Source: JBBQRS01 sp038214535
GTDB lineage: Bacteria > Chloroflexota > Anaerolineae > CG2-30-64-16
Direction of reading: 5' to 3'
Length of the DNA: 9,134 nt
Assembly (NCBI GenBank): GCA_038214535.1
Contig: JBBQRS010000158.1
Location: forward strand, 1-9,134
The notes beneath the pieces were generated by a model. It had not been told where the DNA came from and did no database searches. It saw only the letters and a list, made by a program, of their open reading frames with translations. The translations under genes and the position numbers were made by a program. This document shows, one piece after another, positions 1-7,070 of the stretch; position 1 is the stretch's first letter, and every line of letters starts with the position of its first letter.

Positions 1-92
1 GCGTCTTCGTTGCCGACGTAAACGCGTGCATCGGCACGCAGGAAGGCCAGAATTTTGGCCCACGCATCATCTTGTAGTCGCACTGTTGCCAT
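1..92 (-). CDS. IS5-family transposase, N-terminal fragment (runs off window)
   Basis: Only the first 30 codons are in the window, reading toward position 1. The protein starts MATVRLQDDAWAKILAFLRA and continues with ADARVYVGNED. The pattern 'W..IL.FLR....VYVGNE' matches, from memory, the N-terminal helical region of IS5-type (DUF4096) transposases, which normally continues with a conserved 'RRF.EAVLW.LR.GA.WR.LP' block lying outside this window. The ATG at 92-90 is preceded by an AGAGGG-like ribosome binding site. The rest of the protein, including the DDE residues, cannot be seen, so intact and broken copies cannot be told apart. The insertion-sequence end should lie between about 93 and 280, but I could not identify a terminal inverted repeat. 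The family call rests on about 30 residues. Confidence 0.6.
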   Translation of the reverse strand, partial: MATVRLQDDAWAKILAFLRADARVYVGNED

Positions 93-280
93 GGTGTTTC
101 CCTCTTCGAGAACATTCTACACCAAATATCAACAGAACCTACTTCATCAGCATGCATTTTGCCTGTAGGCGTGAGTGTGGTCATGGCGCACTTGTGTGCG
201 CACTACAAACCGGAGTCCGCATCTGAGGATGCGAACGCCGCGGCGGGATGATGATTCGTGTCATTCGCACCATTCGGTGC
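93..280. other. Intergenic gap between transposase start and CapA-like gene end
   Basis: No convincing gene lies here. The short plus-strand reading frames show no recognisable protein and no good ribosome binding site. Visible structure includes a 6-bp hairpin, GCGCAC at 186-191 pairing with GTGCGC at 196-201. Next to the lipoprotein stop there is a run of three 9-nt units, described separately. The boundary of the insertion sequence must be in or near this stretch, but it needs a second copy for comparison. Confidence 0.5.
254..280 (-). repeat. Three tandem 9-nt ATTCG units with a terminal hairpin
   Basis: On the plus strand ATTCG occurs at 254, 263 and 272, exactly 9 nt apart. It directly abuts the stop codon of the minus-strand lipoprotein gene at 281-283. 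The last unit forms a 5-bp hairpin, GCACC at 267-271 and GGTGC at 276-280, which could serve as a weak 3' end for that transcript. There is no T tract, so a rho-independent terminator is not supported. Similar phased TTCG/CGAA units occur at 6667-6680 and 6996-7042. Confidence 0.45.
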
Positions 281-2002
<1,722 letters not shown>

Positions 2003-2010
2003 AATTGGCG

Positions 2011-2059
2011 CTCTTGAAAATGGGTTGTGAGCACGTACATACTCGGCGTGCTTCAAGAG
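2011..2059 (-). promoter_or_regulatory. Nested inverted repeat in the lipoprotein leader covering its RBS
   Basis: CTCTTGAA at 2011-2018 is an exact reverse complement of TTCAAGAG at 2052-2059. Inside it GCACG (2030-2034) pairs with CGTGC (2047-2051). In the minus-strand RNA the promoter-distal arm contains AAGAG, the likely ribosome binding site for the ATG at 2002, so a folded leader would hide it. The same DNA could instead be an operator. The arms are seen directly; a regulatory role is inference. Confidence 0.4.
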
Positions 2060-2062
2060 GTG

Positions 2063-2071
2063 ATTTTACCA
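2063..2071 (-). promoter_or_regulatory. Possible extended -10 element for the lipoprotein gene
   Basis: On the minus strand TGGTAAAAT is a TGn-extended -10 box (hexamer at 2063-2068) about 60 nt upstream of the chosen start. No -35 with good spacing was found: TTGAAC is present but about 20 nt away. If used, transcription would start near 2056, inside the outer arm of the inverted repeat. The repeat would then act better as an operator than as an RNA hairpin. Confidence 0.3.
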
Positions 2072-2373
2072 CAAGCAGAGGGCGAACAGTTCAATCCGTC
2101 TATTTCGAATGCGCGTCACCGAGTGCTCGGCCTTTCAGACATATATAACTTTATCATCGTACAAATATAACACAAGAATCTTTCATGGGGTCACTCCTTA
2201 CATATCAGGATGGGTTCGTCGGTCATACTGAAAGTAATCTTGCAGGAGTTTCAAGCCTCATGCGGTTTTTACAAACTGCCAGGTGTGTATGCAGAGGTCG
2301 CACAGCCTCGATTTCTGTACACAGCGCTTGCAAAAAGATTAAATCCTCCGAATTGTTTTTAAGGGATAGTCAC

Positions 2374-3279
2374 ATGGCAACAGATGCCGTCATTACACTG
2401 GAGCGGTTGCTTTGCACGCGCGAGAGCGACGGGTCAGGGCATTCAGAACCATATATCTGGCCGGTTCTATTATTTATCAGCGACGATACACTCAACACGC
2501 CGCAGCTTGTCGGCGTAACGATACCGGCAATGGACGATACTCGTGTGGTCATTCAAAGCGGGATGCGCGCTGGTCAGGTTGCCAACATTCCGTCTTCGGT
2601 GAAGACATTCCGTGTTCGCTTCGAAGACGATCTCTCCATCCGCAGGCTGATCCTTGCGGTGGCGCTTTGGGAAGAAGACGAAACCCCGGAGGCAGCCATG
2701 CGCGCCGGGTTCCGGGCATTCTCCGGCGAGTTGCAAGCGGCCATCGCGGATAATCTTTTCGCGCTCAGCCAGGCCAATGAGGTAGCGTTGGAGGCGCTGA
2801 CCGAAGCCATCAAACAGCGTGTTAAGGGAAAAGTCAGATCGGCCATCGAAAATCAGTTGACCGGCTTTCAGAAGGCGCGCGTCTTCCTCGGCACGCTAAA
2901 CCTGGACGACATTATTGACTCGGCGTTCAAAAACTTTGGCGACCTCACGCCAAACAACTTCACGCTCGACTTCCGATCCGGCACATCGAATGTGTACCAG
3001 ATCGAGGGCAATCTCCAGACACGCCCCATCGTCGTCACCGTGGAACGTTGTCAGGAGGAGATGGATGCCGTGAAGAAGGCGCAAGGCGTATTGAAGAGCA
3101 TAGACGCTCAAATCCGGCAGCTCCAGACAGAGCTGGGCAACGCCTCGCCCGCGGAGAAGCGTTTCATCATTACGGAGATCAGGAGGATTCGAGCACAGGA
3201 ATTGCCTGCCGCAAGCAAAGCGCTCGAAACCGCGCGCACCACCCTCCGGTTATGCCAGGGGCAGGTAGCGAAGCCCTAG
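2374..3279 (+). CDS. Uncharacterised 301-aa protein with C-terminal coiled coil
   Basis: I do not recognise a named family. The start ATG at 2374 has AAGGGA (2361-2366) 7 nt upstream. No signal peptide or membrane segment is visible, so the protein is probably cytoplasmic. Residues 1-100 look beta-rich and contain the pattern 'ITLERLLCTRESDG...SEPYIWPVLLF' (7-34). Similar N-termini ('L..L.C...D....EPY') occur, from memory, in actinobacterial hypothetical proteins. Residues 92-160 read as amphipathic helix, opening with 'LILAVALWEEDETPEAAMRAG'-type sequence. Residues about 225-297 are charged and heptad-like, a probable coiled coil. It is the first of three consecutive rightward genes of unknown function, which suggests a shared role. 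The gene itself is confident; the function is unknown. Confidence 0.8.
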   Translation: MATDAVITLERLLCTRESDGSGHSEPYIWPVLLFISDDTLNTPQLVGVTIPAMDDTRVVIQSGMRAGQVANIPSSVKTFRVRFEDDLSIRRLILAVALWEEDETPEAAMRAGFRAFSGELQAAIADNLFALSQANEVALEALTEAIKQRVKGKVRSAIENQLTGFQKARVFLGTLNLDDIIDSAFKNFGDLTPNNFTLDFRSGTSNVYQIEGNLQTRPIVVTVERCQEEMDAVKKAQGVLKSIDAQIRQLQTELGNASPAEKRFIITEIRRIRAQELPAASKALETARTTLRLCQGQVAKP

Positions 3280-3378
3280 CTGATTGAAGATCCTAAGGCG
3301 CGCATCGTGCCGTGCATAGATCGGCTTCGCCCTGACGCTGCATAATCTAATGGTAATCCGATTTACATTTAAAGCAGC

Positions 3379-3393
3379 GTATGTCCGGCATAC
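3379..3393. promoter_or_regulatory. Imperfect palindrome upstream of the 102-aa gene
   Basis: GTATGTCCGGCATAC consists of two 7-nt half-sites around a central C (GTATG against CATAC), with one mismatch. It lies about 58 nt before the ATG at 3452, in the 172-nt gap that otherwise shows no gene. It could be an operator for a dimeric regulator, but chance occurrence is quite possible. Confidence 0.2.
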
Positions 3394-3451
3394 TGATAAT
3401 AGATGTTGTCAGCGCCGCATATCACGCCTACCATGTCAGGAGATCACCACC

Positions 3452-3760
3452 ATGACAATAGAGATCAAAGAATATCACGTCCTGTTTTATGGCAGCCCCG
3501 ACGGTTACCAGACCAATCGCGCCCAGATCGCCCTGTACGGGGCAGACGGCAAGACCGCAGCGTACGTCCGCTTCAACGACCCCGGCATGACTTTCGAGAA
3601 CGACTATGAGAGCGGGGGCATCATCCGGATGCATCTGCCTTCCGCGATGTTCGCGAACGTGCTGGACGTATTACGCAATGAGAAGCCGGTGTATATCGCC
3701 TTCCTGCAGGGACGTGGGTTTCTCTCAACGTCCAAAGAACCAGTTGGCGAAGGCGAATAA
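3452..3760 (+). CDS. Uncharacterised 102-aa protein with EPVGEGE C-terminus
   Basis: The ATG at 3452 has a good ribosome binding site, AGGAGA (3438-3443), 8 nt upstream. This is preferred over an in-frame start at 3350 that has none. The protein looks like a compact soluble alpha/beta domain: strands around 'IEIKEYHVLFYG' (3-14) and 'RAQIALYG' (23-30), a central 'IIRMHLPSAMFANVLDVLRNEKPVYIAF' (57-84), and the end 'TSKEPVGEGE' (93-102). The 'vLD.LRNEKPVY' block followed by a terminal EPVGE.E resembles, as I recall it, a small widespread hypothetical family without known function. It shows no catalytic motif, signal peptide or membrane segment. It lies between two other uncharacterised genes on the same strand and may encode a small partner of one of them. 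Confidence 0.8.
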   Translation: MTIEIKEYHVLFYGSPDGYQTNRAQIALYGADGKTAAYVRFNDPGMTFENDYESGGIIRMHLPSAMFANVLDVLRNEKPVYIAFLQGRGFLSTSKEPVGEGE

Positions 3761-3903
3761 CGACGTCGCACGCAACGAATAAACGATTGAAGGTGCGTCG
3801 CCGGCGCTGGCGTGCATCTCTCGTTGGGGTTTCCCCTTAAAGTAAAGACGCATCCGCCAGGGCGCCTTATCGGTCAGCGTTATCCGTCTTGCCCCAAGGC
3901 TCT

Positions 3904-4062
3904 TCACATTGTTCCAAACGTCCGGGCTATCCAGGCATCTCCGGGTAGCGTCGGATCGTACAGAATCACGCGCTCGTCTGGTGTTGGCGGCTCGAACTGT
4001 CGAACCACGAGGTCAAAGTCGTCGTCACGGACATCCTCCGTTGCTGCGCGAGGCGATTGCAT
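3904..4062 (-). CDS. Possible 52-aa protein or gene remnant, unrecognised
   Basis: A minus-strand frame starts at the ATG at 4062 and ends in TGA at 3904. It reads MQSPRAATEDVRDDDFDLVV, then RQFEPPTPDERVILYDPTLP, then GDAWIARTFGTM. It is open upstream to 4116, with residues '..DGFAFWPRQTGRWSAV' before the ATG. Its composition (acidic, with DPTLPGDAW) looks more like a real protein than the other frames here, but there is no clear ribosome binding site and no family I can name. Its stop overlaps a GTG of another minus-strand frame (ATGTGA), so a frameshifted larger gene is conceivable. It could be the decayed end of a gene or chance. Confidence 0.22.
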   Translation of the reverse strand: MQSPRAATEDVRDDDFDLVVRQFEPPTPDERVILYDPTLPGDAWIARTFGTM

Positions 4063-4213
4063 CACCGCGGACCACCGTCCAGTTTGCCGGGGCCAGAAGG
4101 CGAAGCCATCACAGCGTCACGCAAACTATGTGCGCACAAATACTACATAAATAAGATATAAATCGGAACAAAGACTACATTATGCGCTCTGGATAAGTGC
4201 CATACTTTGATAT

Positions 4214-4239
4214 GGCGCTGCTGATTAAAAGGCAGCGCC
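4214..4239 (+). promoter_or_regulatory. 8-bp stem-loop in the leader of the repeat-protein gene
   Basis: GGCGCTGC (4214-4221) and GCAGCGCC (4232-4239) are perfect complements around the AT-rich 10-nt loop TGATTAAAAG. The hairpin ends 26 nt before the ribosome binding site and 41 nt before the ATG at 4281. It is not followed by a T tract, so it is not a standard terminator. An mRNA leader structure or protein-binding site is more likely. It also argues against translation starting at the in-frame GTG at 4197, which would put it inside the gene. Confidence 0.45.
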
Positions 4240-4280
4240 TAACCTTGGCAAGACGAGAGTCTTTTGAAGGAATGGCAGCG

Positions 4281-5039
4281 ATGGATGATCGAATCGTGTT
4301 GACAAGATCTTCGTTGGTAAGGTTGCTCGACGGGCTGTTCCCGAATCCCGAAGAACCCGGCACGTTACACCACAAGGGGCCTTTCGGCCCGGGCGGCCCT
4401 GGGGGACCGGTTAGTCGGCGAGAGTTTCAAGAAGCATCGTGGGCGAGCGCACTCGAAGGGATGTTCCCGAACCCGGAAGAACCGGGCAACCCGAACAACC
4501 CGTGGGGACCCTATGGCCCGGGCGGCCCGGTGTCGCGTGAGCAGTTGGTCAGGTTGGTGTTGAGCCGCGCACTGTGGGCCATGCTCAATCCGCAGCCTTT
4601 GCCGCCCGTGGCCGGACCTCAGCCCGAACCCTGGCGCCAGAGAGCGATGTTCGACCCCGAGCCTTCGCCCTGGCGGTCTGCGCTTCTTGCGCGGGGCGTC
4701 GTGGATCAGGCTGTCGCTGCGCATCAGGCTACGGAAATGTTCGGAAATGGCGCTCAAACCGAACGGGCATCTCAGGCAATCCGTGCGTATGTACACCAGT
4801 TCGCGGATGACTACTGCGGGACTGTGCCCCACCGCTGGCCGCGACCGTGGCCCTGGCCCTACACGTGGGAGCCGGAGCAGATTACGCCGCTTGAGTTGCT
4901 GGTGGCGGGGGCGCAGTTCCAGAAAGCGGCAGACGCACTGACCGATAGCCCGCTGCATGAAGATTTTGCCTCCGTGGCGAATCAGCTCTTTGAGACCGGG
5001 TTGAAACGTCTTGAGAGCGAACAAACGAGACCTGCCTGA
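4281..5039 (+). CDS. Pro/Gly-rich repeat protein with NPQPLPP motif, unknown function
   Basis: The 252-aa protein starts at the ATG at 4281, chosen for GAAGGA at 4266-4271, 9 nt upstream. An in-frame GTG at 4197 is less likely. The N-terminal half is built of decaying repeats: a short helix followed by a Pro/Gly tract. Unit 1 (about 15-46) has LFPNPEEPG...GPFGPGGPGGPVSR. Unit 2 (58-86) has MFPNPEEPG...GPYGPGGPVSR. Unit 3 (98-119) has MLNPQPLPPVAGPQPEPWR. Unit 4 (120-132) has MFDPEPSPWR. The C-terminal half (about 135-245) is helical and includes 'QFADDYCGTVPHRWPRPWPW' (173-192). NPQPLPP repeats with a DYCG...W.WP segment occur, from memory, in bacterial hypothetical proteins of unknown role. 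No signal peptide or membrane segment is visible. Proline-rich peptide display or scaffolding is speculation. Confidence 0.8.
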   Translation: MDDRIVLTRSSLVRLLDGLFPNPEEPGTLHHKGPFGPGGPGGPVSRREFQEASWASALEGMFPNPEEPGNPNNPWGPYGPGGPVSREQLVRLVLSRALWAMLNPQPLPPVAGPQPEPWRQRAMFDPEPSPWRSALLARGVVDQAVAAHQATEMFGNGAQTERASQAIRAYVHQFADDYCGTVPHRWPRPWPWPYTWEPEQITPLELLVAGAQFQKAADALTDSPLHEDFASVANQLFETGLKRLESEQTRPA

Positions 5040-5062
5040 TCGGTTAACCTGTTTGAAACTGC

Positions 5063-5087
5063 AAGGCGCGCTCACGGAGCGCGCCTT
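5063..5087 (+). terminator. Terminator-like hairpin after the repeat-protein gene
   Basis: AAGGCGCGCT (5063-5072) pairs perfectly with AGCGCGCCTT (5078-5087) around the loop CACGG. This gives a 10-bp, very GC-rich stem 24 nt after the stop codon. The sequence after it (CGACGTTAATCTATTT) is only mildly T-rich, so this is a strong hairpin but not a textbook intrinsic terminator. Its position between two same-strand genes suggests it separates their transcripts. Confidence 0.65.
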
Positions 5088-5101
5088 CGACGTTAATCTA
5101 T

Positions 5102-5129
5102 TTGCATTTCACCGACGCAATGATAGGAT
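5102..5129 (+). promoter_or_regulatory. Possible promoter of the decarboxylase gene
   Basis: TTGCAT (5102-5107) and TAGGAT (5124-5129) are spaced by 16 nt, about 53 nt before the start codon and just after the hairpin that ends the previous transcript. The hexamers are imperfect matches to the housekeeping sigma consensus. Confidence 0.3.
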
Positions 5130-5181
5130 GCGTGTGTGATAGGAAAAGAAATTTTCACCAACACCAAGAGGAAACCGACCT

Positions 5182-6663
5182 ATGAGTAATGTGGACACGG
5201 TCGCACAGGACGCGTCGCCAATGCTCGAAGAAACCCTGGACCCCGCCGATTGGGACGCGACGCGCGCCCTGGCCCACCGCATGATGGACGACATGCTGGA
5301 TTGGCTGGAGACGGTCCGCGATCGCCCGGTGTGGCATCCCATGCCGGCGGAGATAAAAGCCGGTTTCAACGCGCCGTTACCGCAAGATACGGAGCCGGTT
5401 GAGGCGATCTACACCCAGTTCCGCGAGCAGGTGCTGCCCTATGCGATGGGCAACCCTCACCCGCGCTTCTGGGGTTGGGTGATGGGCAACGGCACGGTGA
5501 CGGGGATGTTGGCCGAGATGCTGGCCGCGGCCATGAACCCCAACGTCGGCGGGGGCGATCACTCGGCGATTTACGTCGAACAACAAGTCATTGCGTGGAC
5601 GCGGCAGATCGTCGGTTTCCCCGATGACGCCAGCGGGCTGCTGGTGAGCGGCGGCTCGATGGCGAACCTGGTGGCGTTGACGGTGGCGCGCAACGTCAAA
5701 GCGGGGATGGATGTGCGCGCAGATGGCCTGACCGGCGCGCCGCGTCTCACGGTCTATGCCTCCACTGAGACCCATTCGTGCGTCAAGAAAAGCGTGGAAC
5801 TGCTGGGACTGGGCGACGCGTCGCTACGGCTGATTCCAGTGGACGCGGCATACAGGATTGATGTCGGCGCACTGGAAGCGGCCATCGCGGCCGATCGGCG
5901 GGCGGGGATGCAACCCATCGCGATCGTCGGCAACGCGGGCACGGTGAACTCCGGCGCGATTGATCCGTTGGACCAACTGGCCGATATCGCGCGGCGTGAA
6001 GGACTCTGGTATCACGTAGATGGAGCCATCGGCGCGCTGGCGGCAATCTCGCCCCGGTTGCGTGCACGGCTCACCGGCATGGCGCGGGCCGATTCGGTTG
6101 CGCTCGACTTCCACAAGTGGTTCTACATCCAGTTCGAAGCGGGCTGCGTGCTGGTGCGCCATCCCGAAGAGCACTGGCGCGCCTTCGCGGAGACGCCCGA
6201 ATATCTCGCCAGCCATGGCGAGCGCGGGTTGGCGGCCGGCAGTCACTGGCCCAACGAGTATGGCCTCCAGCTTAGCCGCGGATTTCGCGCGCTCAAGTTA
6301 TGGATGACCATCAAGGAAAACGGCGCGGCGAAGTATGCGCGGCTGATCGAGCAGAACGTGGCCCAGGCGCAATACCTGGTCAGCCTGGTGCAGCGCGAGC
6401 CGGAACTGGAGCTGCTGGCGCACACCGATCTCAACATCGTCTGCTTCCGGTACGTAGTCCCCGGCCTGGACGACGCCGCGCTCAACGCGCTGAATCAGGA
6501 GATCCTGATCCGACTCCACGAGAGCGGCGCGGCCGTCCCGACATACACCACGCTGCGCGGCCGCTATGCGCTGCGAGCAGCCATCACAAACCACCGCAGC
6601 CGCCGTGAGGATTTCGACCTCTTCGTCGCCGAAGTCCTCCGTCTGGGCCGCAGCCTGATCTAG
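5182..6663 (+). CDS. PLP-dependent group II decarboxylase (aromatic amino acid type)
   Basis: The 493-aa protein is of normal length for the aromatic-L-amino-acid/glutamate decarboxylase family, which removes the alpha-carboxylate of an amino acid using pyridoxal phosphate in the cytoplasm. The motifs run in order: 'NPHPRFWGWV' (91-100); 'SGGSMANL' (156-163), which binds the phosphate; 'TETHSCVKKS' (195-204), with His198 in the position that stacks on the cofactor; 'GNAGTVNSGAID' (250-261); 'YHVDGAIGA' (277-285), with Asp280 contacting the pyridine nitrogen; and 'DFHKW' (309-313), with Lys312 as the Schiff-base lysine. The usual DPHKW is DFHKW here. The substrate (Tyr, Trp, Phe, DOPA or another) cannot be read from sequence. 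The ATG at 5182 has AGAGGA 9 nt upstream. No amino acid transporter gene is adjacent, so an acid-resistance or tyramine operon is not indicated. Confidence 0.93.
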   Translation: MSNVDTVAQDASPMLEETLDPADWDATRALAHRMMDDMLDWLETVRDRPVWHPMPAEIKAGFNAPLPQDTEPVEAIYTQFREQVLPYAMGNPHPRFWGWVMGNGTVTGMLAEMLAAAMNPNVGGGDHSAIYVEQQVIAWTRQIVGFPDDASGLLVSGGSMANLVALTVARNVKAGMDVRADGLTGAPRLTVYASTETHSCVKKSVELLGLGDASLRLIPVDAAYRIDVGALEAAIAADRRAGMQPIAIVGNAGTVNSGAIDPLDQLADIARREGLWYHVDGAIGALAAISPRLRARLTGMARADSVALDFHKWFYIQFEAGCVLVRHPEEHWRAFAETPEYLASHGERGLAAGSHWPNEYGLQLSRGFRALKLWMTIKENGAAKYARLIEQNVAQAQYLVSLVQREPELELLAHTDLNIVCFRYVVPGLDDAALNALNQEILIRLHESGAAVPTYTTLRGRYALRAAITNHRSRREDFDLFVAEVLRLGRSLI

Positions 6664-6666
6664 ACG

Positions 6667-6680
6667 CGAATTGCACGAAT
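6667..6680. repeat. Two CGAAT units 9 nt apart after the decarboxylase
   Basis: CGAAT occurs at 6667-6671 and 6676-6680, with the same 9-nt phase as the ATTCG units at 254-280 but on the opposite strand. It starts 4 nt after the decarboxylase stop. It is probably a short member of a dispersed intergenic repeat family, though too short to be certain alone. Confidence 0.3.
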
Positions 6681-6710
6681 GGACTCAGTAAACCGTATGG
6701 CTTTTGTTTT

Positions 6711-6971
6711 TCACTCCGTCTTGTAGCTGGTCAACTCTTCGCGGAGCACACGCCGTAACACAGTTTCCAGCGGCTCGCGCTGCTGTTGCATGTGGTCGCG
6801 CAGCGCGCGATTGATGAGCGTCTGATAATTGCCGCCGCCCGCTGCGTTGGTCTGCTCGCGAAACCAATCGAGGACATCGGTATCGAGCCGGATGGTAATT
6901 CGCGTCTTGCCTGCGGCATTGGGTTCCACAGCCCCTCGTTTTGCTTGGCTGAAATCGTATTCGTCTTTCAT
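6711..6971 (-). CDS. brnA: BrnA-family antitoxin, without an adjacent BrnT toxin
   Basis: The 86-aa protein starts MKDEYDFSQAKRGAVEPNAA, followed by 'GKTRITIRLDTDVLDWFREQ' (21-40) and 'GGGNYQTLINRALRDHM' (45-61). These are hallmark blocks of BrnA, the antitoxin of the type II BrnT/BrnA system. BrnA is a ribbon-helix-helix DNA-binding protein: the strand 'TRITIRLD' enters the DNA groove, and the protein neutralises the RelE-like ribonuclease BrnT while repressing the operon. Normally brnT lies directly upstream, overlapping or nearly so. Here the upstream 99 nt hold only TTCG repeats, followed by the end of a dehydrogenase gene, and no BrnT-like frame is seen on either side. The antitoxin is therefore an orphan in this window. 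It has an extra charged C-terminal tail (62-86). No strong ribosome binding site precedes the ATG at 6971. Confidence 0.88.
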   Translation of the reverse strand: MKDEYDFSQAKRGAVEPNAAGKTRITIRLDTDVLDWFREQTNAAGGGNYQTLINRALRDHMQQQREPLETVLRRVLREELTSYKTE

Positions 6972-6995
6972 ATTTCATGCACTTTTCTGGCGTCC

Positions 6996-7042
6996 TTCGC
7001 GATCTTCGCGCTTCGTCCATTTCGCGTCCTTTCGCGGCTTCG
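6996..7042. repeat. Cluster of six phased TTCG units
   Basis: TTCG starts at 6996, 7005, 7012, 7021, 7031 and 7039 on the plus strand, at intervals of 7-10 nt, within words such as CGTCCTTCGCG and TTTCGCGTCC. It fills the gap between the dehydrogenase stop and the antitoxin start, where brnT would be expected. On the minus strand it reads as GCGAAGGACGCGAAA-type sequence. Similar 'CGAAGGAC.CGAAG' strings are, from memory, common intergenic repeats in several bacterial genomes. No spacer-repeat structure is present, so this is not a CRISPR array. Confidence 0.5.
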
Positions 7043-7070
7043 TGGTCCAGACATCCGATAACCCAAACGC

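Larger units (their letters stand above)
2003..2373. other. Divergent intergenic region with AT-rich core
   Basis: This 371-nt gap separates two divergently read genes and should hold both promoters. I see no credible gene. An in-frame ATG at 2185 would extend the rightward gene by 63 residues, but that extension looks non-coding and lacks a ribosome binding site. An AT-rich tract at about 2137-2173, with several TATA-like words, is the likely promoter zone for the rightward gene. No well-spaced -35/-10 pair stands out for it. The left part carries the inverted repeat and extended -10 described separately. Confidence 0.5.
3761..4280. other. 520-nt gap before the repeat-protein gene
   Basis: The left half (3761-4120) contains no strong gene. 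A minus-strand frame at 3904-4062 looks weakly protein-like and is listed separately. A small GGGG-TTT-CCCC hairpin sits at about 3826-3836. From about 4124 the composition turns AT-rich (runs such as ACATAAATAAGATATAAA), as expected for a promoter, but no well-spaced -35/-10 pair is evident. The perfect 10-bp palindrome TGTGCGCACA (4129-4138) stands at the edge of this AT-rich zone. A strong stem-loop lies at 4214-4239. Confidence 0.5.

Noticed and set aside
26..226. 66-codon plus-strand frame over the transposase start
   Set aside because: It overlaps the transposase N-terminus in antisense, has no ribosome binding site and shows no motif.
2185..2373. N-terminal extension of the 301-aa protein
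   Set aside because: In frame, but the added residues look like translated non-coding DNA, the region is AT-rich, and a better ribosome binding site precedes the ATG at 2374.
3725..3907. 60-codon minus-strand frame starting at GTG 3907
   Set aside because: It runs antisense into the 102-aa gene, has no ribosome binding site or recognisable motif. Only its overlap with the upstream small frame is curious.
4365..5075. 236-codon minus-strand open frame
   Set aside because: Antisense of the repeat protein, Arg/Pro-rich without motif. It would also begin inside the terminator-like hairpin.
6996..7042. CRISPR-like array
   Set aside because: Units are 7-10 nt apart with no long conserved repeat and no unique spacers.
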